A stretch of 5,893 nucleotides of DNA from Clostridiaceae bacterium (GCA_904501895.1 CAJGCX010000107.1:1-5893), one strand, 5' to 3'. Positions 1-5,652 are shown, counted from the stretch's first letter. Notes: generated from the sequence alone by a model not told the origin. Numbers and translations are program-made.

Positions 1-110
1 GGGATACGTGAATACTGAAGCAAGGTTTTAGAGCCCACCGGCTCACCCGTTGCAATATACCATTCAACAATGGCGGCAAGTATTTTTTCTTTTCTCTCGC
101 TGAGTTGCAT
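1..110 (-). CDS. hrcA: Heat-inducible transcription repressor HrcA, N-terminal part (runs off the window)
   Basis: Only the first 36 codons are present. The ATG is at 110-108 and the frame runs off the left edge. The peptide begins MQLSERKEKILAAIVEWY and continues with IATGEPVGSKTLLQ, which matches the N-terminal winged-helix DNA-binding region of HrcA (typical pattern LSER..KIL.AIV..YI.TGEPVGSKTL). A good ribosome binding site (AAAGGGGTG, 124-116) lies 5 nt before the ATG. HrcA represses class I heat-shock genes by binding CIRCE operators and needs GroEL for activity. A perfect CIRCE lies in its own leader, so autoregulation is expected. In Firmicutes hrcA usually heads an hrcA-grpE-dnaK-dnaJ operon, which would lie to the left of this window. 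The identity is firm despite the short fragment because peptide and operator agree. Confidence 0.93.
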   Translation of the reverse strand, partial: MQLSERKEKILAAIVEWYIATGEPVGSKTLLQYSRI

Positions 111-132
111 CTTGTCACCCCTTTTGTCTTAT

Positions 133-159
133 TTAGCACTCACAGTATTAGAGTGCTAA
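133..159 (-). promoter_or_regulatory. CIRCE operator (HrcA binding site)
   Basis: This is a perfect inverted repeat, TTAGCACTC, 9-nt spacer, GAGTGCTAA, matching the CIRCE consensus at all 18 arm positions. It lies between the predicted transcription start of hrcA (about 164) and its ribosome binding site (124-116), the usual place for CIRCE in Firmicutes. HrcA bound here would block transcription of hrcA and any downstream chaperone genes until heat stress titrates GroEL. Confidence 0.98.
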
Positions 160-170
160 CTCTATTAAAT

Positions 171-199
171 AATATACATTATATCATAAAAAATGTCAA
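171..199 (-). promoter_or_regulatory. Sigma-A-type promoter of hrcA
   Basis: Reading the minus strand, a perfect -35 box TTGACA (199-194) is followed after 17 nt by TATATT (176-171), five of six matches to the -10 consensus. The predicted start near 164 places the CIRCE element immediately downstream as part of the 5' leader. This is a near-consensus housekeeping promoter, as expected for a gene controlled by repression. Confidence 0.87.
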
Positions 200-275
200 G
201 GAAATATTTGTAAATAAATTGTTAATATGAAAATAGATGTGAATAAATAGATATATTGGAGATTGTCAGGGAAAT

Positions 276-304
276 AAAAAAAGGTGGAGGGTTTCCTCCA
301 CCTT
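276..304 (-). terminator. Intrinsic terminator of the transhydrogenase operon
   Basis: A perfect hairpin (arms AAGGTGGAGG at 281-290 and CCTCCACCTT at 295-304, 4-nt loop) lies 10 nt past the TAA of the 878-aa gene. On the minus strand the stem is followed by a run of seven U (282-276, partly shared with the stem) and then AUUU. The plus-strand side has only a poor T tract, so it works mainly for the minus-strand operon and insulates hrcA from readthrough. Confidence 0.93.
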
Positions 305-314
305 AATAATTATT

Positions 315-2951
315 TTATTTCTTAACAAAAAGCTTTGAGGCATTGATGACATCCTCATTTGTAACGCTTCCTGTTGGAGTTGCACTTATTGATTTTACTG
401 CTTCTGCAGTTAAATCGGCATAAGGAGTAGTAAGCTTTCCGTTTACATAGTCTGCAAAGCCTTCTGCTTTGAAGATTGTATTCTGCACTCTCTTATTACC
501 GTATTTATCGAAGAAAGTTCCCTTCTCGCAATAATCAAGTGTTACTATTGCATTTTCGCACTCACCGTCACACTGTGGAATGGAAAGCTTTGAAATTGCA
601 TAGTAGTTAGCATCTGTTTCCTTTGCAGTTGTGAAGAGCTTTTTGTTATTCTCTTCTGCATACTTTTTGAGGACAAATGCTGTTTCAGTTGACACCTTAC
701 CACTGATTACGATTGAATTGTTATTGAGCAATGCATCAAAATCAGTTGCTTCAGGCTGTTTATTAAGTACGCTGAAGCGTCCACCCTTACAGATGATGCT
801 ATTACCAACAGGCAATGCACGTGTCACAGTTGAGCCAATATACCGGTAATCTACTGAGCAGAGATTTGAACAATTTGTGCAAATGCTTTCCATTGAATTT
901 TCCTTAACAGGAACACTCTTTGTAAATGCTGTCTTTTCACGCAATGCACCCGTCGGACAAAGTGCAACACACTGACCACAGGCAATACAAGCTGTTTCCT
1001 TTAATGGCTTTGAAAGCTCAGGCTCAACGAGAGTGTTAAAACCACGGTTAATAAGACCGATTGCAGATTTACCCATAACCTCTTCACAGACTCTTACACA
1101 AAGTCCGCAAAGGACACATTTGTCAGTATTTCTGCTGATTAAGTCGTTTGCATTTTCCTGATTTCTGTTGTGCTTCTCCCCTGCAAATCTTGATGGATTT
1201 ACATCATAATCGTTTGCATAAGAAATAAGCTTACATTCAAAGTAATCGTGACAACCACATTCAAGGCAACGGTTTGCTTCCTTCTTTGCCATTTCCTCTG
1301 TGAAGCCGAAATTAACCTCTTTGAAATTAGTTTTTCTGTCAGCAGGAGTCATATGTGGCATTTTTGCTCTCGCAACCTTTTCAAAGACTGAATAATCGAT
1401 TGATTTGCTATCACGCTCAACGAAATATGGCTTTTTGTAGCCTACAGACTCACCATTTAAGTATCTGTCAATAACAACTGATGCCTTCTGCGCTTCACCG
1501 ATTGCTGCGATTGCAATATCAGCACCCTTATTTGTAGCATCACCTACTGCAAATACGCCATCAACTGATGTTGTAAATCTGCTTTCGTCTGCTGAAATCG
1601 TATTTTTACGTGTTGCCTCAAGTGACTCAAAGCCATTGAGGTTAGGATACTGACCGATTGCCATAATCACACTGTCAAGGGCGATTTCTTCAGTTGCACC
1701 CTCAATTGCAACAGGTCTTCTACGACCGCTTTCGTCAGGCTCACCAAGCTCCATTTTCTGGAGAATCACACCGTTAAGCTTACCATTTTCACCTGTGAAT
1801 TCGATAGGATTTGTAAGGTACTTGTAAATAACGCCCTCTTCCTCTGATTCAAGGATTTCCTGAGGGTCAGCAGGCATTTCATCTTTTGTACGACGATAAA
1901 TTACGTAAACATTTTCTGCACCAAGACGTACAGCTACACGACAAGCGTCCATTGCAGTATTACCGCCACCACAGACAGCAACATTTTTGCCGATTTCAGG
2001 CTTATTTCCAAGGGCTACCTGACGAAGGAAGTCGATACCACCCCATACACCATCCAAATCTTCACCCTGAACACGCATTTTAGTGCTGTTCCATGCACCG
2101 ATTGCCACAAGAGTTGCATCAAAGTCCTTTTTGATGTGGTCAAATGAAATATCCTTACCTATATTAACGTTATTCTTAAGAGTAACGCCCATATCCTCAA
2201 TGAGCTTTACTTCCTTATCAAGAACTGCTTTTGGAAGTCTGTATTCAGGGATACCGTAACGAAGCATACCACCCATCTGAGGCATCTGCTCAAATACAGT
2301 TACGCTGTGGCCATTTTTACGAAGGAAATATGCTGCTGTAAGACCTGCAGGACCACCACCGATAATTGCTACCTTTTTGCCTGTGTCAGCCTCGATTTCA
2401 GGAATATAAGTATCCCCTAACAAGTCCATATCAGCAACAAAGCTTTTAAGGAACGCTATTGAAATAGGCTCGTCAACATACTGTCTTCTACATTGTTTTT
2501 CACAAGGATGAGGACAAATACGACCGATTGATGCAGGAAGAGGTAATTTTTCTTTAATAAGCTTAACTGCCTCTGTGTATTCACCGTTTGCAATAAGACC
2601 AACGTAGCCCTGACAATCTGTACCTGCAGGACAAGCCTTGCTACAAGGTGCAACACAGTCGCCTGTGTGGTCAGAGAGGAGAAGCTCAAGGGCAACCTTA
2701 CGTGAAGCCTTAACTCTTTCTGTCTGAGTATGCACCACCATACCGTCGCTTACCTTTGTTGAACAAGCACGGAGAAGCTTAGGAACACCCTCAACCTCAA
2801 CTGTACAAAGTCCACAAGCACCGTAAAGCTCAACTCTGCCGTCATAACAGAGATTAGGAATTTTTATACCATTCTGTGAAGCAACATTGAGTATTGTCAT
2901 ACCCTCTTGTGCTTCGATTATTTTACCGTCAATAGTTAATGTAATACTCAA
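315..2951 (-). CDS. Fused NuoG-like ferredoxin / GltD-type FAD-NAD(P) oxidoreductase with degenerate molybdopterin-oxidoreductase tail (878 aa), putative transhydrogenase large subunit
   Basis: Cytoplasmic multi-centre electron carrier with no signal peptide or membrane segment. Domains in order: [2Fe-2S] ferredoxin, residues 1-80, ligands C35, C46, C49, C63; a Cys-rich NuoG/GltD junction with H95, C99, C103, C107, C113, then C146, C150, C154; a GltD/NfnB-like flavoprotein, about 190-500, with FAD motif GGGPAG at 198-203, second nucleotide-binding motif GGGNTA at 328-333 followed by YRR at 352-354, and FAD motif VFAVGDA near 466-472; a CLECGC cluster site (C562, C565, C567, C573); two [4Fe-4S] sites (C612, C615, C618, C622 and C655, C658, C661, C665); and a molybdopterin-oxidoreductase-type [4Fe-4S] site (C691, C694, C698, C721) in a tail too short for catalysis. 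The start is TTG at 2951, directly after the NuoF stop, behind a very strong SD. GltD-like modules of this kind bind FAD and usually NADPH. With NuoE and NuoF upstream, an Stn-type bifurcating transhydrogenase subunit is the best reading. A hydrogenase or formate dehydrogenase partner encoded elsewhere is the alternative. Domain calls are strong; the exact reaction is inferred. Confidence 0.88.
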   Translation of the reverse strand: MSITLTIDGKIIEAQEGMTILNVASQNGIKIPNLCYDGRVELYGACGLCTVEVEGVPKLLRACSTKVSDGMVVHTQTERVKASRKVALELLLSDHTGDCVAPCSKACPAGTDCQGYVGLIANGEYTEAVKLIKEKLPLPASIGRICPHPCEKQCRRQYVDEPISIAFLKSFVADMDLLGDTYIPEIEADTGKKVAIIGGGPAGLTAAYFLRKNGHSVTVFEQMPQMGGMLRYGIPEYRLPKAVLDKEVKLIEDMGVTLKNNVNIGKDISFDHIKKDFDATLVAIGAWNSTKMRVQGEDLDGVWGGIDFLRQVALGNKPEIGKNVAVCGGGNTAMDACRVAVRLGAENVYVIYRRTKDEMPADPQEILESEEEGVIYKYLTNPIEFTGENGKLNGVILQKMELGEPDESGRRRPVAIEGATEEIALDSVIMAIGQYPNLNGFESLEATRKNTISADESRFTTSVDGVFAVGDATNKGADIAIAAIGEAQKASVVIDRYLNGESVGYKKPYFVERDSKSIDYSVFEKVARAKMPHMTPADRKTNFKEVNFGFTEEMAKKEANRCLECGCHDYFECKLISYANDYDVNPSRFAGEKHNRNQENANDLISRNTDKCVLCGLCVRVCEEVMGKSAIGLINRGFNTLVEPELSKPLKETACIACGQCVALCPTGALREKTAFTKSVPVKENSMESICTNCSNLCSVDYRYIGSTVTRALPVGNSIICKGGRFSVLNKQPEATDFDALLNNNSIVISGKVSTETAFVLKKYAEENNKKLFTTAKETDANYYAISKLSIPQCDGECENAIVTLDYCEKGTFFDKYGNKRVQNTIFKAEGFADYVNGKLTTPYADLTAEAVKSISATPTGSVTNEDVINASKLFVKK

Positions 2952-4697
2952 TTATCTCACCTCCACAGCATTGAATTTACAAACTGATTTACAGTTACCA
3001 CACTTGATACACTTGTCCATATCAATAGTGTGAGGATTTTTAACAGTACCCTCAATTGCATTTACAGGGCATTTCTTTGAGCAGAGAGTACAACCACGAC
3101 ACTTTTCAGGGTCGATTTCATACTTAAGAAGTGCTGTACACTCATGTGCTGCACATTTCTTTTCATTTATATGCTCAATATATTCATTCTTAAAGTATTT
3201 AAGGGTAGTAAGCACTGGGTTTGGTGCTGTCTGACCAAGACCACAGAGTGCTCCGTCCTTGATTGCAAGGCAAAGTTCTTCAAGTAATTCAATATCGTCT
3301 TCCTTACCATTACCCTCTGTAATTCTTGTAAGGATTTCAAGCATTCTCTTTGTACCAAGACGACAATGAACACACTTACCACAAGATTCCTTTGCAGTAA
3401 AGTCAAGGAAGAAACGAGCCATTTCAACCATACAGGTGCTATCGTCCATAACAACCATACCACCTGAGCCCATAATTGCACCTGTTGCTGACAATGCTTT
3501 ATAGTCAATTACAGTATCAAGCAATTCCTCAGGAATACAGCCACCTGATGGTCCACCCATCTGCACTGCCTTGAAGTTTTTATCATTCTTAATTCCGCCA
3601 CCAATATCAAAGATAACGTCACGGAGAGTTTTACCCATTGGGATTTCAACAAGGCCACCACGCTTGATTTTACCCGTAAGAGCAAAAACCTTTGTACCCT
3701 TGCTGTTTTCTGTGCCCATTGATGAGAAAGCCTCACCACCGTTTAATATAATCCAGCTTACATTTGCAAATGTTTCAACATTATTGATATTTGACGGCTT
3801 ATGCCAGTAACCTGACTGTGCAGGGAATGGAGGCTTAAGACGAGGCATTCCTCGTGAGCCCTCAAGAGATTCAATAAGTGCAGTTTCCTCACCACATACA
3901 AATGCACCTGCTCCGGCTTTAATACGGAAATCGCATGAGAAGTCAGTACCCATAATATTCTCACCGATATATCCCATTTCCTTTGCCTGATTAATGGCAT
4001 TCTGTAATCTTCTTATAGCAAGAGGATATTCAGCACGGACATAGACGATTGCTTCACTTGCGCCTATTGCATAAGCACCAATGAGCATACCTTCAATAAG
4101 GTTATGTGGGTCACCCTCAATAACAGCTCTGTCCATAAATGCACCAGGGTCACCCTCGTCAGCATTACAGATAAGATATTTCTTTTCTCCAACTGACTGA
4201 CGTGCTGCATTCCACTTAAACCAAGTCGGAAAGCCTGCACCACCACGACCTGCAAGACCTGAAGACTTGATTTCCTCAATTACATCCTCAGGTGACATTG
4301 ACTTGATTACCTTTTCAAGAGCTTTATATCCGTCATCGTTAGTGTAATCTTCGATAATTTCAGGATTGATAATACCACAATGACGAAGTGCAATTCGTGT
4401 CTGTTTATCTAAAAACTGCTTATCGTCGTCACTTATTTCATATTCCTTAACTGATGATAAATCGTTATTATTGATTGCAGCTGCGATTTTTTCAGCGATT
4501 TCGCCATTAACCTTTACAAATCTGTGAAGTCCATCATCAGCGTAAACATCAACGATAGGCTCAAGGTAACACATACCGATACAGCCTGTTACAGTCAATT
4601 CATTATTAGCTAAATCAAGTGTGGAGTTAAGAACATCATAGGCTTTCATAGCCCCTGCAGCAATACCACAGCTACCCTGACCAACTGCTATTTTCAT
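2952..4697 (-). CDS. nuoF: NuoF/HydB-like NADH-binding flavoprotein subunit with C-terminal 2x[4Fe-4S] (581 aa)
   Basis: Expected to exchange electrons between NADH and iron-sulfur clusters through FMN. An N-terminal thioredoxin-like region (1-80) has only C10, C39 and C43 of the usual four [2Fe-2S] ligands. The NuoF core follows: the NADH/FMN glycine-rich stretch GLAGRGGAGFPTW (147-159), NADEGDPGAFMDR (178-190), GAGAFVCGEETAL (262-274), and the SLBB region from about 335. The ESCGKC..C motif (C439, C442, C445) with C485 binds one [4Fe-4S] cluster. The C-terminus adds two ferredoxin-type clusters (C533, C536, C539, C543 and C563, C566, C569, C573). At 581 aa it has the extended build of HydB/HndC-type soluble subunits, unlike the roughly 440-aa core NuoF of complex I. 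Its ATG overlaps the NuoE stop by 1 nt (TAATG), with GGAGG at 4709-4705. The FMN of such subunits is the bifurcating flavin in HydABC-type and Stn enzymes; that role here is by analogy. Confidence 0.95.
   Translation of the reverse strand: MKIAVGQGSCGIAAGAMKAYDVLNSTLDLANNELTVTGCIGMCYLEPIVDVYADDGLHRFVKVNGEIAEKIAAAINNNDLSSVKEYEISDDDKQFLDKQTRIALRHCGIINPEIIEDYTNDDGYKALEKVIKSMSPEDVIEEIKSSGLAGRGGAGFPTWFKWNAARQSVGEKKYLICNADEGDPGAFMDRAVIEGDPHNLIEGMLIGAYAIGASEAIVYVRAEYPLAIRRLQNAINQAKEMGYIGENIMGTDFSCDFRIKAGAGAFVCGEETALIESLEGSRGMPRLKPPFPAQSGYWHKPSNINNVETFANVSWIILNGGEAFSSMGTENSKGTKVFALTGKIKRGGLVEIPMGKTLRDVIFDIGGGIKNDKNFKAVQMGGPSGGCIPEELLDTVIDYKALSATGAIMGSGGMVVMDDSTCMVEMARFFLDFTAKESCGKCVHCRLGTKRMLEILTRITEGNGKEDDIELLEELCLAIKDGALCGLGQTAPNPVLTTLKYFKNEYIEHINEKKCAAHECTALLKYEIDPEKCRGCTLCSKKCPVNAIEGTVKNPHTIDMDKCIKCGNCKSVCKFNAVEVR
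2956..2964 (-). promoter_or_regulatory. Strong ribosome binding site that fixes a TTG start
   Basis: On the minus strand GGAGGTGAG (2964-2956) is close to a full anti-SD match and sits 4 nt before the TTG at 2951-2949. The site lies inside the last codons of the NuoF gene, so translation is probably coupled. The next in-frame ATG (2900-2898, residue 18) would delete the first strand of the [2Fe-2S] ferredoxin fold and has no comparable SD, so TTG is the start. Confidence 0.85.
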
Positions 4698-5194
4698 TAT
4701 TCTTCCTCCCCTGCTTTTTCCTGTAATTCTTTAAAAATTGAAACTGCCTTTTCAGGAGTCAATGAACCATAAGTGTCGTCATTAATCATCATTACAGGTG
4801 AAAGACTGCAACAACCAAGACAAGCAACGTTTTTAAGTGTAAAAAGACCGTCAGCAGTTGTTTCACCGTCTTTAATTCCAAGATATTCATTGATTACCTT
4901 TTCAATCTGTAATGAGCCATTAACGTGACAGGCTGTACCCTGACAAAGCATAATAAGATACTTACCAACAGGCTCTAATCTGAACTGAGAATAAAAGGTT
5001 GCAACACCCATAATTTTAGTTACCTTAATACCTGTACGCTGTGAAATGTGCAAAATCACATCAACAGGAAGATAGCCGTAAATCTCCTGCGCATTCTGTA
5101 AAATTGTAATAAGACTTCCTGGCACTGTTGCATACTTTTCCAAGCAAGGCTCAAGAAGTGAAAAATCGTTTGATTTCTGACAATTACAGCTCAT
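4697..5194 (-). CDS. nuoE: NuoE/HydC-like [2Fe-2S] thioredoxin-fold subunit (165 aa)
   Basis: First gene of the operon, encoding the small electron-transfer partner of the NuoF-like protein. A helical N-terminal part (residues about 14-70, including VPGSLITILQNAQEIYGYLP and GVATFYSQF) precedes a thioredoxin-like [2Fe-2S] domain with ligands C84, C89 (CQGTAC) and C125, C129 (CLGCC, with C128 as an extra Cys). The motif LCQGTACHV...G is characteristic of the family, and 165 aa is the normal length. The ATG at 5194 is chosen because CGGAGG lies just upstream at 5206-5201. An in-frame TTG at 5227 would fall on the predicted transcription start. Subunits of this kind sit on NuoF and carry the off-path or regulatory [2Fe-2S] cluster in complex I and in soluble HydABC/Stn enzymes. 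An extra N-terminal C3/C5 pair (MSCNC) has no obvious role. Confidence 0.95.
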   Translation of the reverse strand: MSCNCQKSNDFSLLEPCLEKYATVPGSLITILQNAQEIYGYLPVDVILHISQRTGIKVTKIMGVATFYSQFRLEPVGKYLIMLCQGTACHVNGSLQIEKVINEYLGIKDGETTADGLFTLKNVACLGCCSLSPVMMINDDTYGSLTPEKAVSIFKELQEKAGEEE

Positions 5195-5200
5195 AATAAA

Positions 5201-5206
5201 CCTCCG
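5201..5206 (-). promoter_or_regulatory. Ribosome binding site fixing the NuoE start
   Basis: CGGAGG on the minus strand lies 6 nt before the ATG at 5194-5192. It excludes the longer reading that would begin with a TTG at 5227, which has no SD and falls at the predicted transcription start. Confidence 0.85.
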
Positions 5207-5233
5207 ATATATGTGCAAAATAATCAATTATAT

Positions 5234-5262
5234 ATAATAATACAAATTGTGACTTTTTTCAA
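5234..5262 (-). promoter_or_regulatory. Predicted promoter of the nuoE-nuoF-gltD-like operon
   Basis: On the minus strand TTGAAA (5262-5257) is followed after 17 nt by TATTAT (5239-5234), giving a start near 5227 and a leader of about 33 nt. An exact TATAAT lies slightly downstream (5232-5227) but has no acceptable -35 box at 16-18 nt. The surroundings are very AT-rich, so the exact boxes are less certain than the presence of a promoter here. No other promoter candidate as good lies between the tRNA repeats and the operon. Confidence 0.6.
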
Positions 5263-5264
5263 TG
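5247..5264. promoter_or_regulatory. Candidate Rex-like redox operator
   Basis: The plus strand reads TTGTGAC, TTTT, TTCAATG. Against the Rex operator TTGTGAA-N4-TTCACAA one half-site matches 6 of 7 and the other 4 of 7. It overlaps the predicted -35 box, where a repressor would block transcription. Rex senses NADH/NAD+ and often controls redox-balancing genes in Firmicutes, so the context is apt. The second half-site is weak and AT-rich DNA gives chance matches, hence low confidence. Confidence 0.3.
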
Positions 5265-5409
5265 AGAAATTTATGTATAACTGTAATTTTCTCAAGGAAT
5301 ATAGATATGGGATAAATTGGAGGTTATCGGAATGCTTTTAACGTAATAGGCATACCGTCGCACGTGGACTATTCCAAGTTCGAGTCTCTCGACATAACCA
5401 CATTAAACG

Positions 5410-5447
5410 AATAAAACCCACACATCGAATGATGTATGGGTTTTATT
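5410..5447 (-). terminator. Duplicated hairpin terminator (copy A)
   Basis: A near-symmetric hairpin: AATAAAACCCA on one side, TGGGTTTTATT on the other, an inner ACATC/GATGT stem and a 4-nt loop. It is the same structure as the terminator of tRNA-Ser(GCU), with one loop change (GAAT for GGAT). T tracts follow the stem in both directions, so it could stop transcription from either side. It abuts the orphan tRNA 3' end exactly as the functional copy abuts the tRNA. Confidence 0.75.
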
Positions 5448-5468
5448 GGCGCAGAAGGAGAGACTCGA
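5447..5468 (-). pseudogene. Orphan 3' end of tRNA-Ser(GCU)
   Basis: The last 22 nt of tRNA-Ser(GCU) (part of the T-loop, T-stem 3' strand, acceptor 3' strand, discriminator G and CCA) are repeated here without mismatch. No tRNA body precedes it; instead there is a perfect hairpin. It cannot make a tRNA. A truncated tRNA 3' end on one side of an intact tRNA is the classical footprint of integration at a tRNA gene, but the duplication also includes the terminator and beyond, so simple tandem duplication is equally possible. Confidence 0.85.
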
Positions 5469-5485
5469 CAAGGCTCGGCCTTGTC
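5467..5485 (+). other. Perfect hairpin between the direct repeats
   Basis: GACAAGGC, TCG loop, GCCTTGTC: an 8-bp perfect stem starting at the edge of copy A. On the plus strand it is followed by TTTTCTT, giving it the form of a plus-strand terminator, although no plus-strand gene is seen before it. It occupies part of the 64 bp (5469-5532) separating the two repeat copies. Confidence 0.6.
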
Positions 5486-5532
5486 TTTTCTTCGCAAAAT
5501 CCTATTTGTATGTCCGTGCTCCTCTGCCTTAC

Positions 5533-5652
5533 GGCATACCGTCGCACATGGACTATTCCGAGTTCGAGTCTCTCGACAAAATCACATTAAACGAATAAAA
5601 CCCACACATCGGATGATGTATGGGTTTTATTGGCGCAGAAGGAGAGACTCGA
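5533..5652. repeat. 120-bp direct repeat, copy B (contiguous with intact tRNA-Ser)
   Basis: Partner of 5349-5468. It includes the functional terminator and the 3' end of the intact tRNA-Ser(GCU), so it is probably the parental copy. The five differences from copy A lie outside the 22-nt tRNA 3' end. Confidence 0.93.

Larger units (their letters stand above)
5349..5468. repeat. 120-bp direct repeat, copy A (distal to the intact tRNA)
   Basis: This segment matches 5533-5652 at 115 of 120 positions with no gaps, offset by 184 bp. It contains about 60 bp of tRNA-distal flank (GGCATACCGTCGCAC onward), a hairpin terminator and the last 22 nt of tRNA-Ser(GCU). Homology stops where copy B enters the tRNA body. 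The flank also contains TCGAGTCTCTC (5380-5390), an inverted copy of the tRNA T-arm. Possible origins are a tandem duplication, a remnant of an element integrated at the tRNA 3' end, or a dispersed repeat. Confidence 0.93.

Noticed and set aside
631..849. Open frames on the opposite strand or in other frames inside the operon genes (for example 631-849, 1886-2083, 3571-3810)
   Set aside because: They lie entirely within strongly supported genes, lack recognisable domains and SD sites, and read as shadows of the real coding frame.
2952..4697. Electron-bifurcating [FeFe]-hydrogenase HydABC as the whole unit
   Set aside because: NuoE- and NuoF-like parts match HydC and HydB, but no H-cluster motifs (TSCCP, FTSCSP or similar) occur in any of the three proteins. 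A hydrogenase partner elsewhere cannot be excluded.
315..5194. Part of a respiratory complex I (nuo) operon
   Set aside because: No membrane subunits are present, the NuoF is the extended soluble type, and the NuoG-like protein is fused to a GltD module and lacks a full molybdopterin-like domain. A terminator closes the operon after the third gene.
5195..5227. Longer NuoE with 11 extra N-terminal residues from a TTG at 5227
   Set aside because: The extension lies at the predicted transcription start, has no SD, and precedes an ATG with a well-placed CGGAGG.
5227..5232. TATAAT as the -10 box of the operon promoter
   Set aside because: It matches the consensus exactly, but nothing resembling TTGACA lies 16-18 nt upstream, and the TTGAAA box is 24 nt away. 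TATTAT at 5239-5234 has 17-nt spacing and is preferred.
5564..5576. TCGAG-TCT-CTCGA palindrome as a separate operator
   Set aside because: It follows from the tRNA T-arm mirrored in this repeat and is duplicated with it. It is not near any promoter.
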